Below, in pieces: positions 15,782-24,525 of a stretch of DNA of 25,466 nt. The translations under genes were made by a program, and so were the position numbers. The DNA comes from JANMDR01 sp031376425. GTDB lineage: Bacteria > Pseudomonadota > Gammaproteobacteria > Burkholderiales > Usitatibacteraceae. The stretch spans positions 1 to 25,466 of the forward strand of contig JANMDR010000028.1 in the NCBI GenBank assembly GCA_031376425.1, written 5' to 3'. Positions within the stretch are counted from its first letter, which is position 1, and each line of letters starts with the position of its first letter. The notes beneath the pieces were generated by a model. It did no database searches. It was not told the origin of the DNA and saw only the letters and a program-made list of their open reading frames with translations.

Positions 15782-18700
15782 CTATTCTGCGCCTGCGGGT
15801 ACTGAACGTGTCGCGTCTTTCTTGCCAAATCTACGGCCTAACAATAGCACCACATCATCCACCATTGTAAACACTACCGGAATCACCAACAGGCTTAAAA
15901 ATGTGGAGGTAATCAAACCACCAATTACTGCGATGGCCATCGGTGATCTAAAGCTTGGATCAACACCCCAGCCCAAGGCAATCGGTAGCATACCAGCGCC
16001 CATGGCAAGGGTGGTCATCACGATAGGTCTGGCGCGTTTATGGCAGGCGTCCATGATGGCATCATAGCGACTCATACCGTGATCGCGTCTTGCCACTATT
16101 GCGTATTCCACCAACAAGATGGAGTTTTTGGTCGCCACTCCCATGAGCATAATTAAGCCGATCATGGATGGCATACTCAAGCTACTGCGTGCAGCCAACA
16201 GCAGAATAAATGCGCCGCCAATCGATAAGGGCAGTGCCGCCATAATGGTGACTGGCTGCGCAAAGCCTTTGAACAATAGTACCAACACCACGTAAATACA
16301 AATAATGCCTGTTAGCATCGCTAAGCCAAAGGAAGCGAATAACTCTTCCATCACTTCGGCATCACCTAGCGCGGTTTGCGAAACCCCTGGTGGTAGATTT
16401 TTGATGGAAGCTAGCTTGGCAACGTCCTCGCCCACATCACCTAATTCGCGACCATTGAGTTCAATATCAAAGTTGATATTACGCAAACGGTCGTATCTAT
16501 CAATTTGCGAAGGGCCAGAATCCATGCGCACGTCTGCCACGTTTTCAAGCGCCACTGAGCCGGTTGCACTCGGTATTTTTAGGCGCTTAATGGCATCAAA
16601 ATCTTGGCGCAATGATGCCGGTAATTTCACTACAATAGGTACTTGGCGTTGCGATAAATTTAGCTTGGCTAGGTTTTGATCATAGTCGCCTGATGTCGCT
16701 ACACGTATGGTGTCGGCAATGGCAGTGGTGCTCACACCTAATTCAGCGGCTTTGGCAAAGTCAGGGCGAATCGCGATTTCTGGCCTGATTAAACTTGCCG
16801 TAGAAGCAATATTGCCAATCCCTTTAATGGTACGCAAATCCCGTTCCACCGCATGTGCGGCTTCAAGCAATGTTTTACCGTCGTCCCCTGACAATACTAA
16901 AATATATTTCTCACCCGAACCACCAAGCCCTACTGAAACCCGGGCACCGGGCAAGGCTTCCAAACGAGTACGTAGTTCGCCTTCAATGGCTTGCTTATTC
17001 ATCGTGCGGTCGCGTCGGTGCGTCAAGGTGAGCGAGAGCGTGGCTTTGCGCACCTCCGCTGCCCCTCCCGCCGCGAATGGGTCAGTAGTACCAGTGCCGC
17101 CACCTACAGCGGTGTACACCTGTTTTATGTGCGGATGGGTTTTAACCAATTCGCGCGCCGCAGTGGCAACGGCTAAGGTGTCGGCATAGGTTGCGCCAGG
17201 TGGTAATTCCAAAGCAATTTGCGATTGCGCTACGTCATCAGGCGGAATAAATCCTTTAGGTAAGTATTGGACTAAGGCTAAGGACCCTATAAAAAATGCT
17301 AGTGCCGCAAAAGATGTAGTCCAGCGATGGTTTACGCACCACGCTACCGCACGCATATACCAGCGCATGGTGCCACCCTCTTTTTCTTGGGTGATGATGG
17401 GCTTCAATATATAGGCAGCCATCAGCGGTGTGAGTAGCCGTGCCACCACTAACGATGCGGCAATCGCTAAAGCCGCCGTCCAACCGAATTGCTTAAAAAA
17501 CTTGCCCGCTACCCCACTCATAAATGCGGTGGGTAAAAATACGGCAATGAGCGTAAAGGTGGTGGCAACCACGGCTAAACCAATTTCTTCCGCAGCTTCA
17601 CGCGCGGCATCTAATGGTGATTTACCCATGCGCAAATGGCGCATGATGTTTTCAATTTCTACAATGGCATCGTCTACCAAAATACCAATAACCAGCGACA
17701 TAGAAAGGAGTGTGACCGTATTTAGTGAGAAACCTAAATAACTCATGCCGATAAATGCCGGAATCATTGAAAGCGGTAAAGCCGTGGCGGAAACGAATGT
17801 AGCACGCCAATCGCGCAAAAATAAGAATACACAGATAACAGCTAGCAGTGCACCTTCTAACAGCAAGATCATTGAGCCGACAAAACTCTCCTCTACAAAA
17901 TCAATAAAGTTGAATGCTTCCGCTATCGTTACCTTTGGGTTAGCATCATTGAGCTTCTTTAAAGCCGTTTTTACGCGGTCGCCCACCTCAACCTCACTGG
18001 CACCTTTGGTACGGGTTATTTCAAAACCCACTACCGGCTTACCGTCTAAAAACGCGCCAGAGCGCACCTCAGATACTGTATCCTCAACCTTGGCAATTTG
18101 ATCAAGACGCACATAGCGCGGTGCTGCCGAACCCATCATCGGTAAGGGAATTTGCATGGCCGCAAGCTCGGCCACTGAGCCTACGGTGGCTAAAGTGCGC
18201 ACTGATTGTTCGGCACCGCCAATATCGGCGCGGCCACCGCTGCCGTCAATTTGCGTTGCTCGTACTTGACGTGAAACATCGAGCGCGCTGATACTAAGCG
18301 CCGACATTTTTTCTACATCTAGCTCTATGCGTAGTTCGCGGGTAACCCCCCCTACACGACTCACTTTGCCGACACCAGACACTGCAAGTAAGGCCTTGGT
18401 TACATCTTTATCTACAAACCATGAGAGCGCTTCAGTATCCATTGCTGTGGATGCTACGGTATAGGTCACAATAGGCAGCCCTGAAAAACTGAGCTTGCTC
18501 ACCACCGGATCGCGTAACTCTTGCGGTAAATCAGAGCGCACCGAAGCCACAGCCGCGCGCACGTCATCCACGGCTTCTTGGGTTTCTTTTTCGAGCTTAA
18601 ACTCAGCCGTGACCAATACAAAACCATCTTGTACTTTGGTGTAAATATGCTTAATGCCTTGGATGCCAGCCACGGCGTTTTCGAGTTTACGCGCCACCTC

Positions 18701-18883
18701 AGTTTCAAGCTGCCCCGGTGCTGCACCAGGCAATGCGGCGCTAATAACAATCGTGGGTAATTCAATATCCGGAAAGTTTTGTACCTTCATGCCAGAAAAC
18801 GACATCCAGCCTAAGATGGTGAGCAAAATAAAAAGCAGAGCAGTCGGAATCGGGTTTTTAATGGCCCAAGTTGAGGCGTTCAT
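15782..18883 (-). CDS. RND multidrug efflux permease (HAE1 type)
   Basis: A 1033-residue inner membrane pump, full length for the AcrB/MexB superfamily. It has an N-terminal helix (about 12-30), two large periplasmic loops and two blocks of membrane helices. The proton-relay aspartates are D404 and D405 in GILVDDAIVEIENIM, and the relay lysine is K919 in GVATKNSILLVEY. GQLETEVARKLENAVAGIQG is the usual first-loop signature. Such trimers drive export of drugs, dyes, bile salts or similar by proton antiport, with an adaptor and an outer membrane channel. All three components plus a TetR are here in one direction. The substrate cannot be read from sequence. Confidence 0.95.
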   Translation of the reverse strand: MNASTWAIKNPIPTALLFILLTILGWMSFSGMKVQNFPDIELPTIVISAALPGAAPGQLETEVARKLENAVAGIQGIKHIYTKVQDGFVLVTAEFKLEKETQEAVDDVRAAVASVRSDLPQELRDPVVSKLSFSGLPIVTYTVASTAMDTEALSWFVDKDVTKALLAVSGVGKVSRVGGVTRELRIELDVEKMSALSISALDVSRQVRATQIDGSGGRADIGGAEQSVRTLATVGSVAELAAMQIPLPMMGSAAPRYVRLDQIAKVEDTVSEVRSGAFLDGKPVVGFEITRTKGASEVEVGDRVKTALKKLNDANPKVTIAEAFNFIDFVEESFVGSMILLLEGALLAVICVFLFLRDWRATFVSATALPLSMIPAFIGMSYLGFSLNTVTLLSMSLVIGILVDDAIVEIENIMRHLRMGKSPLDAAREAAEEIGLAVVATTFTLIAVFLPTAFMSGVAGKFFKQFGWTAALAIAASLVVARLLTPLMAAYILKPIITQEKEGGTMRWYMRAVAWCVNHRWTTSFAALAFFIGSLALVQYLPKGFIPPDDVAQSQIALELPPGATYADTLAVATAARELVKTHPHIKQVYTAVGGGTGTTDPFAAGGAAEVRKATLSLTLTHRRDRTMNKQAIEGELRTRLEALPGARVSVGLGGSGEKYILVLSGDDGKTLLEAAHAVERDLRTIKGIGNIASTASLIRPEIAIRPDFAKAAELGVSTTAIADTIRVATSGDYDQNLAKLNLSQRQVPIVVKLPASLRQDFDAIKRLKIPSATGSVALENVADVRMDSGPSQIDRYDRLRNINFDIELNGRELGDVGEDVAKLASIKNLPPGVSQTALGDAEVMEELFASFGLAMLTGIICIYVVLVLLFKGFAQPVTIMAALPLSIGGAFILLLAARSSLSMPSMIGLIMLMGVATKNSILLVEYAIVARRDHGMSRYDAIMDACHKRARPIVMTTLAMGAGMLPIALGWGVDPSFRSPMAIAVIGGLITSTFLSLLVIPVVFTMVDDVVLLLGRRFGKKDATRSVPAGAE

Positions 18884-18929
18884 AGCGGTTCTTTCTTAAA
18901 TCCAAATAAGGTTTGGGTTCAAATTCTGA

Positions 18930-20240
18930 TTATTTTGCGGCAGGTTTGTTTGCAGGCTTAGTTGTAGGATTCGCAACAGGATTCGCAGCAGTGCCAACTT
19001 TGTCCGGTGTGGCTGGCGCTAGGGTGCCGATGCGTACGGTATCGCCATCAGATAAAAAAGCTGCGCCGCTAGTGACTACACTCGCATTTGGTTGCAAGCC
19101 GCTCAGCACTTCCACACGGCCTTTTTGCGCTGCGCCCAGTTGCACTTTGGTGAGAATCACTTTGTTATCTTTGCCCATCACATACACATAGTTAAAGCCA
19201 TCGCGCAGCAAGGTCGCGTTTTGCGGCAGGGTTATTGCGTCGCGCACTTGTCCTTGAAACTCACCTGTTACAAACATACCGGGGGATAATTTACCTAAAG
19301 TGCCAGCAGGCAAATCTACATACACAAGCGCATTGCGGCTCACGGCGTCGATAGTGGGTGAAATAGTGCGCACGGTGCCATCAACAACGGTGTTGTTCGA
19401 CATGACGCGTACTTTTTGCCCTATTGCAATATCCGTTAGCGCTTTAGCACTCACTTCGGCACGCCATTCCACACGGCCCTGGCGAATGAGTTTGAAATGC
19501 TCCATACCAGGTTGAGCCAATGAGCCCACTACGGCGGCACGCGCTGAAATGACGCCATTATCCGGCGCGACTACACGCGTTAAATTGACTCTAATTTGAT
19601 CAATCCGTGCTCGGGCTTTTGCTGAATCTACCCGTGCGCGTGCTGTAAGCGCTGTGGTGTTAAATTGCTCAATTTGACTCACGCTCATTGCCCCACTGGC
19701 TTCTAGTGTTTTTGCTCGCGTAGCATTGCCTTCGGCTTCACGCGCTACCGCTTCTGCTTCCACCACGCCAGCACGCGATTGTGCGGCATCGGCTTCAATG
19801 GTTTCACTGGCTAAAGTGGCGAGCACCTGGCCTTTTTTTACCACATCGCCCACATTGGCTAATACCGATGTGATGCGATAACCATTGATTTCTGAACCTA
19901 CCAATGCTTCTTGCCACGCTGCAACATTGCCGCTGGCGCTAAACGTTTCGTTCCACGCACTTTTTTGTACGGGTGCAACGCTTACGGTAAGCGCGGCTTT
20001 GGTTGCGGCTTCGCCTTTAGCTGGGGCGGCTTTATCTTGGGCATCACTGCTGCTACTGATTGTGGCGGATGTCGCCACAATCAACATTGCCGCGCCAGCA
20101 ACCCACTTTGATGCGCTGCCTGATAGTGTTTGTTTCGTCGCCCGCCAAGCCGATTGCAGAGCCAGCGGCTTGCTATCGGTGGTACTGCGCGGTGCGGGTG
20201 TAGTAACGGTTTTAGGGACAACGGGCTTTTTGATTTTCAT
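18930..20240 (-). CDS. RND efflux periplasmic adaptor (membrane fusion protein)
   Basis: A 436-residue adaptor. A basic N-terminus of about 45 residues precedes one hydrophobic segment (WVAGAAMLIVATSATISSS), so it is probably anchored in the inner membrane. The split lipoyl domain shows GYRITSVLANVGDVVKKGQV, then a helical hairpin (about residues 150-210), and the beta-barrel part includes VYVDLPAGTLGKLSPGMFV. The C-terminus is a low-complexity Pro/Ala/Lys tail. It connects the RND pump, 46 bp downstream, with the outer membrane channel encoded upstream. The N-terminal cytoplasmic extension is longer than usual. Confidence 0.93.
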   Translation of the reverse strand: MKIKKPVVPKTVTTPAPRSTTDSKPLALQSAWRATKQTLSGSASKWVAGAAMLIVATSATISSSSDAQDKAAPAKGEAATKAALTVSVAPVQKSAWNETFSASGNVAAWQEALVGSEINGYRITSVLANVGDVVKKGQVLATLASETIEADAAQSRAGVVEAEAVAREAEGNATRAKTLEASGAMSVSQIEQFNTTALTARARVDSAKARARIDQIRVNLTRVVAPDNGVISARAAVVGSLAQPGMEHFKLIRQGRVEWRAEVSAKALTDIAIGQKVRVMSNNTVVDGTVRTISPTIDAVSRNALVYVDLPAGTLGKLSPGMFVTGEFQGQVRDAITLPQNATLLRDGFNYVYVMGKDNKVILTKVQLGAAQKGRVEVLSGLQPNASVVTSGAAFLSDGDTVRIGTLAPATPDKVGTAANPVANPTTKPANKPAAK

Positions 20241-20283
20241 CTTCTTAAGCTTTCTACAAAAAATATTAATGCTCGAATAGAGT

Positions 20284-20318
20284 GCTTGAAGTAGCCCTAA
20301 ATGCAGGCGCTTTCAAGC
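20284..20318 (-). other. Intercistronic hairpin between channel and adaptor genes
   Basis: GCTTGAA (20284-20290) pairs with TTCAAGC (20312-20318). Inside, GCC (20294-20296) can pair with GGC (20306-20308) across a symmetric 3-by-3 internal loop. No T run follows on the minus strand, so it is not a typical terminator; it may affect mRNA stability. Confidence 0.3.
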
Positions 20319-20333
20319 TTCAATGCGGGTTAT

Positions 20334-21884
20334 TTATTTGCTCGTATTAATTTCATTCTGCCAGCCACCGCCTAGCGCTTTATAGAGCGCTATCCATGCC
20401 TGCACGCGTTCACGCTGTACTTGTAGCACTGCGGCGTTGGCGGCTACTGTGGTGCGTTGTGCCTGCGCGAGTTCTAGCAAACTGGCTAAGCCGTTTTTAT
20501 GGCGTAGTTGCGCACCTTCTAAATAATTTACATAACCGCGCACGGCGTCTTCTGCTGTTTTTGATCTAGCGGTAGCACTGTCTAGTCGCACCAAACCTTC
20601 TTCGGTTTCTTGTACCGCGCGTAATGCGGTTTGTTCGAAACTTGCTTGCGCAATATCGGCACGTGCTTTTGCGCCATCGGTAGCTGCTTGACGTTTCCCC
20701 GCATCCAAAAGTGGCAGAGAAATGGAGGGACCAATCGACCAATTGCGGGTGTTGCTGTTCGTGCCGCCGCCGCTAATTCTATTTAAACCGATATTGCCCA
20801 ATAAACTAATGCGCGGATACTGATCAGCTTGAGAAGCCCGCCAATCGGCACTTGCCGCAATAACATTGGCCACAGCAGCGGCTACATCAGCGCGCTGGGT
20901 AAGCAATTGCGCGGGTACGGTAGTGACGGAAAAGAGCTTAGGCGTGGGTAGGGCGCTTGGCGTATTTTCAAGCTGCAGGGTGTTGCGTAATACCGTTTCA
21001 TTTTGGTTGGTAAGGGCTACCAAGGCCTTAACATAGAGTGCAGTTTGTTCGCGCTGCGCGATGAGGCGATTAGCCGATTCCGCTGCATCACCTTCGGCTA
21101 AGCCCGCGTTGGCTTGCGCCTCAAATCCAGCTTTGATTTTTAGGTTCGTTAATTTGGCGGTTTGCGCAGTCGCTGTTTTGTCTTGCGCATAAACGGCTTC
21201 CAGCATTTGTGAGGTGCGTAAGCCCACATAAATATTAGCTACTTCGGCACTGATTGATACCGTAGTGTCGCCGAGCTGGGTCGTGGCTTGCGTGGTACGC
21301 GCACGTGCGGCGTCAGTTAAGCTTTGATTGAAGCCAAATAAATCCAACTCCCACAACATATCGAGCCCAGCCGTTATATTGCGACTATTGATACTGATGC
21401 CAGCTTGACGTTGGCCGCTGGCATCCGCACCTGCTTTTGCAGATACACTGGGGAAAAAACCAGCTTGATTTTGCGTTACAACGCTACGTGCGGCCATAAT
21501 ACTGGCACGGGCTTGCGCAATACTAGGATTATTGGCTACCGCTTGTGTGACTAACTGGCTGAGCACCGCATCGTTAAACTGCGCCCACCAGTCTTTAAAC
21601 GAGGCTTCTTGCGCGGGGCTTACCGTCGGCAATGGTGCAATAAAAGTTGGCGCGATAGTGAGCGCAGTAGTACCTTGGGGTGACACTTGGGTAAGTGGAG
21701 CCGTGAGAGTGCAGGCGCTTAACACACTGAGGCAACTGCTGATAACGACGGCAGGTAGCAGTTTTAACTGTGGTAACTTACTTTTTGATTGTCTGGAAAC
21801 GCCTGTATTTAGGGTATTTTCAGTGTGCTTAAGGTAATCGTTACGGGTCATGTTGCGGTGAGAGATCATGCTATTTGAGCTCAT
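20334..21884 (-). CDS. NodT-family outer membrane efflux lipoprotein
   Basis: A 516-residue outer membrane factor. The hydrophobic stretch LLPAVVISSCLSVLSAC ends in a lipobox-like LSAC, making C58 the likely lipidated residue. This leaves an unusually long, polar N-terminal region of about 40 residues if the ATG at 21884 is used; in-frame ATGs at 21869 and 21851 shorten it, and none has a strong ribosome binding site. The mature protein contains two helical repeats with NPSIAQARASIMAARSVVTQ and LTQRADVAAAVANVIAASAD, and NWSIGPSISLPLLDAGKRQA, characteristic of NodT-type channels. It forms the outer membrane exit of the tripartite pump. Confidence 0.93.
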   Translation of the reverse strand: MSSNSMISHRNMTRNDYLKHTENTLNTGVSRQSKSKLPQLKLLPAVVISSCLSVLSACTLTAPLTQVSPQGTTALTIAPTFIAPLPTVSPAQEASFKDWWAQFNDAVLSQLVTQAVANNPSIAQARASIMAARSVVTQNQAGFFPSVSAKAGADASGQRQAGISINSRNITAGLDMLWELDLFGFNQSLTDAARARTTQATTQLGDTTVSISAEVANIYVGLRTSQMLEAVYAQDKTATAQTAKLTNLKIKAGFEAQANAGLAEGDAAESANRLIAQREQTALYVKALVALTNQNETVLRNTLQLENTPSALPTPKLFSVTTVPAQLLTQRADVAAAVANVIAASADWRASQADQYPRISLLGNIGLNRISGGGTNSNTRNWSIGPSISLPLLDAGKRQAATDGAKARADIAQASFEQTALRAVQETEEGLVRLDSATARSKTAEDAVRGYVNYLEGAQLRHKNGLASLLELAQAQRTTVAANAAVLQVQRERVQAWIALYKALGGGWQNEINTSK

Positions 21885-21946
21885 AAAAAGTGTGAACGTA
21901 AGGCTAAAATTATTGTTGAATATAAAGGTCTTAGCTTAAGGGCTGC

Positions 21947-22651
21947 TTAATTTTCTAGGCGGCGCGCCTTTTCTGCCGTCAGTAGTGCGGCGGCATAGCG
22001 CACAAAGCGTTTAAGTGCCCGCTCTATGGCGTGTGGGCCGGTACATACGTTTGGCGCAATGAGGGAATTAATTTCAAAGCTCATCATGTAGTCGCAGGCA
22101 ATGCCCACTAAAGTGAGCGCCAGTGCCTCAATATCTTCATCCGGTGTAGCTAACCCTAAATGGTGGCACAACACCTTTTGAATCGCTGCAAAATGGCTTG
22201 ATACTGCACGGGGTAGGGCATCACCGAGCACGCCTGATGGTTCGAGTGATTCACGCAGATGCAGGCGCATCGCGTCGCAAGTGCTGTCGGTAGATTGGGT
22301 GCAATTTGCGGTTTCTGCACCGCCTTGCGTTTGCAATGGCACCAGAAACGCACTATACATAATCGTCATTGCGTCTTCAAACGCTAAAGCGGGATTTGAA
22401 AACGCTTGCGAAGCGACGATGGTTTGTTCAACCGGCAATAAAAACACGGCGCGATACAGCCCCGCCTTATCCTCAAAATAATAGTGAATGGCGGCAACGT
22501 TCACCCGCGCTTCACGGCAAATTTCGCGCGTTGAAGCATTGGCATAGCCTTTGTCAGCAAAAATTCTAGTAGCCGCTACAACCAACCGTTGCTTTGCGGC
22601 GGCACCGCGATCACCGCCAAGCGTTTCTGAGTCTATGAGTTGATTTTCCAT
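21947..22651 (-). CDS. TetR-family regulator with CerR-like C-terminal domain
   Basis: A 234-residue protein. The helix-turn-helix domain (about residues 20-66) reads LVVAATRIFADKGYANASTR and ICREARVNVAAIHYYFEDKA. The C-terminal half fits the CerR (DUF1956) domain found in TetR regulators of efflux systems. As the first gene of the cluster, it probably represses its own promoter and the pump genes behind it. Two copies of a palindromic operator flank and overlap a clear promoter just upstream (22674-22737). The start is the ATG at 22649-22651, with a short leader of about 36 nt. The inducer is unknown. Confidence 0.93.
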   Translation of the reverse strand: MENQLIDSETLGGDRGAAAKQRLVVAATRIFADKGYANASTREICREARVNVAAIHYYFEDKAGLYRAVFLLPVEQTIVASQAFSNPALAFEDAMTIMYSAFLVPLQTQGGAETANCTQSTDSTCDAMRLHLRESLEPSGVLGDALPRAVSSHFAAIQKVLCHHLGLATPDEDIEALALTLVGIACDYMMSFEINSLIAPNVCTGPHAIERALKRFVRYAAALLTAEKARRLEN

Positions 22652-22673
22652 AAATTGAACAAAGCTGTGTACT

Positions 22674-22695
22674 AAATCAAGCGATTGCTTTAAAT
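22674..22695. promoter_or_regulatory. TetR operator copy O2
   Basis: Carries AAATCAAGCGATTGCTT (22674-22690), identical over 17 bp to the copy at 22716-22732, with an imperfect right arm (GCTTTAAAT, 6 of 9 positions matching the ideal arm). It overlaps the -10 box end and the expected transcription start. Confidence 0.65.
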
Positions 22696-22722
22696 TCTAA
22701 TTGATGGCACAAAACAAATCAA
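22694..22722 (-). promoter_or_regulatory. Promoter of the tetR-efflux operon
   Basis: On the minus strand TTGATT (22717-22722) and TAGAAT (22694-22699) are 17 nt apart, close to the sigma-70 consensus. The -35 box lies inside operator O1 and the -10 box touches operator O2, the arrangement expected of a repressed promoter. Confidence 0.65.
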
Positions 22723-22737
22723 GCGATTGCTTGATTT
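22716..22737. promoter_or_regulatory. TetR operator copy O1, perfect palindrome
   Basis: AAATCAAGC-GATT-GCTTGATTT: a perfect 9-bp inverted repeat with a 4-nt centre. It contains the -35 box of the tetR promoter and lies about 75 bp upstream of hslO on the other strand. It is 42 bp, about four helical turns, from copy O2. Confidence 0.7.
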
Positions 22738-22810
22738 TAGCGAAATTAAATTCTGAAACATGAAAGTAATCGGTTTTTGTTAAACTAGCGCACCTGACTC
22801 GGAACACTAT

Positions 22811-23737
22811 ATGGCTCACTCCAACTATACCAATGATGTAACCCAACGCTTTACCCTCGATAAACTCGATATTCGCGGCCAAATTGTGCATTTAGGGTCG
22901 GTCTGGCAAGCCATGCAAGCCAAGCGTAATTATCCTGAACATGTAAGCACCCACTTAGGCCATTTGGCTTGTGTTTCAGTGCTTCTTGGTAGCGGCTTAA
23001 AATTTGCTGGGCGGGTTTCGCTACAAATTAATACCATAGAACCCGGACAATCCCAAAGTACCCCGCGCGCAGTGCTAGATTGCACCACCGATCTTGGTAT
23101 ACGCGGCATGGCGCGCGTAACGGCTGCAGACGCGCAAACAGGTGACAATTTTTGCGACTGGATTGCAAGTGGTAATGGAAATGGCAATAGCGCAGGAACC
23201 TTGGCTATTAGCATATTGCAATTCGCTCAAAATCGTATGCATCAAAGCGTAGTCCCTATTTCCGGTTTGAGTGTGGCTGAATGCTTTGAACACTATTTTG
23301 ATCAATCTGAGCAACTGCCAACCCACCTGTGGCTTGCGGCAAGCGAAGACGGCGCGGCGGCACTACTGCTACAGAAACTTCCCAACGCCGATCTACGCGA
23401 TGCTGACGGCTGGGCGCGAGTGGAGCATTTGGCTGCGAGCGTGACTGACGATGAACTCATTAATTTGCCCGCTGCCGAATTGCTCTCGCGCTTATTTGCC
23501 GAAGAAGACGTGCGCCTATACGACCCCAAGCAAATTAGCTATGCCTGTAAACATGACCGCGAAAAAGTGAGCACTATGTTGCGTTCCTTAGGTAAAACGG
23601 AGGTAGAAGCAACCTTAGCGGAGCAAGGCATCATTGAAGTAAGCGACGATATTTGCAATGAGGTGTATCGCTACACGGCAGACGATGTAGCGGCATTGTT
23701 TGCAGCCGATGGCGGCACCGACACCACGGCTATATAA
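22811..23737 (+). CDS. hslO: Hsp33 family chaperonin with altered redox centre
   Basis: A 308-residue protein with the Hsp33 fold along its whole length: an N-terminal domain with GRVSLQINTIEPGQ, the GLSVAECFEHYFDQSEQLPT linker motif and the C-terminal domain. Hsp33 is a cytoplasmic holdase switched on by oxidation of four zinc-bound cysteines, CxC and CxxC. Here the CxC site reads ACKHDREKV, with C246 and H248, and the CxxC site reads SDDICNEV, with D279 and C282, so two of four cysteines are lost. Zinc might still be held by Cys2-His-Asp, but the normal two-disulfide switch cannot form. It leads a group with the speE-like gene 17 bp downstream. Confidence 0.92.
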   Translation: MAHSNYTNDVTQRFTLDKLDIRGQIVHLGSVWQAMQAKRNYPEHVSTHLGHLACVSVLLGSGLKFAGRVSLQINTIEPGQSQSTPRAVLDCTTDLGIRGMARVTAADAQTGDNFCDWIASGNGNGNSAGTLAISILQFAQNRMHQSVVPISGLSVAECFEHYFDQSEQLPTHLWLAASEDGAAALLLQKLPNADLRDADGWARVEHLAASVTDDELINLPAAELLSRLFAEEDVRLYDPKQISYACKHDREKVSTMLRSLGKTEVEATLAEQGIIEVSDDICNEVYRYTADDVAALFAADGGTDTTAI

Positions 23738-23754
23738 CAGCGTACATAAATACA

Positions 23755-24525
23755 GTGGCTACTAAACCCGCGAAACACACAATCCAATTTAGCGAAGAAG
23801 ATGGCGTGCGCTTCTTGCACTTTGGCAATCACTGGGTGCAGGGCGCAATGCGCATTGCCAGACCCAACGCGCTAGAGCTTGAGTACACTCGTGACATGAT
23901 GGCAGCATTACTGCTAACGCAAGCCAAAGGCACCAAAAGTGCATGGCCCAAGACTATCCTACAGGTTGGTTTAGGTGCCGCGTCCATTACCAAATTTTTG
24001 CACCGCAACTACCCCGAAACGCAGCAAACTATTATTGAAATAAACCCTGCCGTGGTGGCGATGGCCAAGCACGCCTTCAAGCTGCCAACAGCAGAAAATA
24101 TTCAAATTAAAATCAGCGATGCCGCCGCCTACATTGAAACCTGCGAAGATAAGTTCGACATTATTTTTATCGACGGCTTTGATGCACACGCCCGCGCTGG
24201 CGCGCTAGAACATAGCCCCTTCTATGCGCAATGCTTAGCCTGCTTAAACCCCAACGGCATATTGTCAGTTAATTTATTTAGCCGTGGCAGAGGCATTGGC
24301 ACGGCGCATCAAGCCTTAGGTAACGAGTGCGAGAAAATCGGCGGCATGGTTTTAGCGGGAACCTCCCTAGAAGGCGGTAATACGGCTACTTTCGGCCTAG
24401 CAACAGCGTTTAAACTCAATGCAAAAACACTACAAAAAAGAGTAGATGCTTTATACGATGAAACTGGGTTAAAGCTGCATCATATGGTGGGGGTGTTGGC
24501 GGAGCAGATGGCGGCAGGAAGTTGA
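23755..24525 (+). CDS. Spermidine-synthase-like protein
   Basis: A 256-residue protein of Rossmann fold similar to the spermidine synthase/SpeE family. It begins with GTG (23755-23757); no better start is seen. FLHFGNHWVQGAMRIARPNA, TILQVGLGAASITKFLHRNY and IIEINPAVVAMAKHAF give the family alignment. The usual glycine-rich GGGDG loop is replaced by VGLGAAS, and the catalytic-loop D-x-x-D-P motif of true aminopropyltransferases is replaced by FIDGFDAHARAGA. It is therefore probably a relative with a different or unknown reaction. It follows hslO closely, and its stop overlaps the start of a 54-residue membrane protein. Confidence 0.8.
   Translation: MATKPAKHTIQFSEEDGVRFLHFGNHWVQGAMRIARPNALELEYTRDMMAALLLTQAKGTKSAWPKTILQVGLGAASITKFLHRNYPETQQTIIEINPAVVAMAKHAFKLPTAENIQIKISDAAAYIETCEDKFDIIFIDGFDAHARAGALEHSPFYAQCLACLNPNGILSVNLFSRGRGIGTAHQALGNECEKIGGMVLAGTSLEGGNTATFGLATAFKLNAKTLQKRVDALYDETGLKLHHMVGVLAEQMAAGS

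Noticed and set aside
16707..17189. 160-codon open frame on the plus strand, and several similar ones between 15822 and 18899
   Set aside because: All lie opposite the RND pump gene, are rich in Ser/Ala/Arg as expected of antisense frames, and show no domain.
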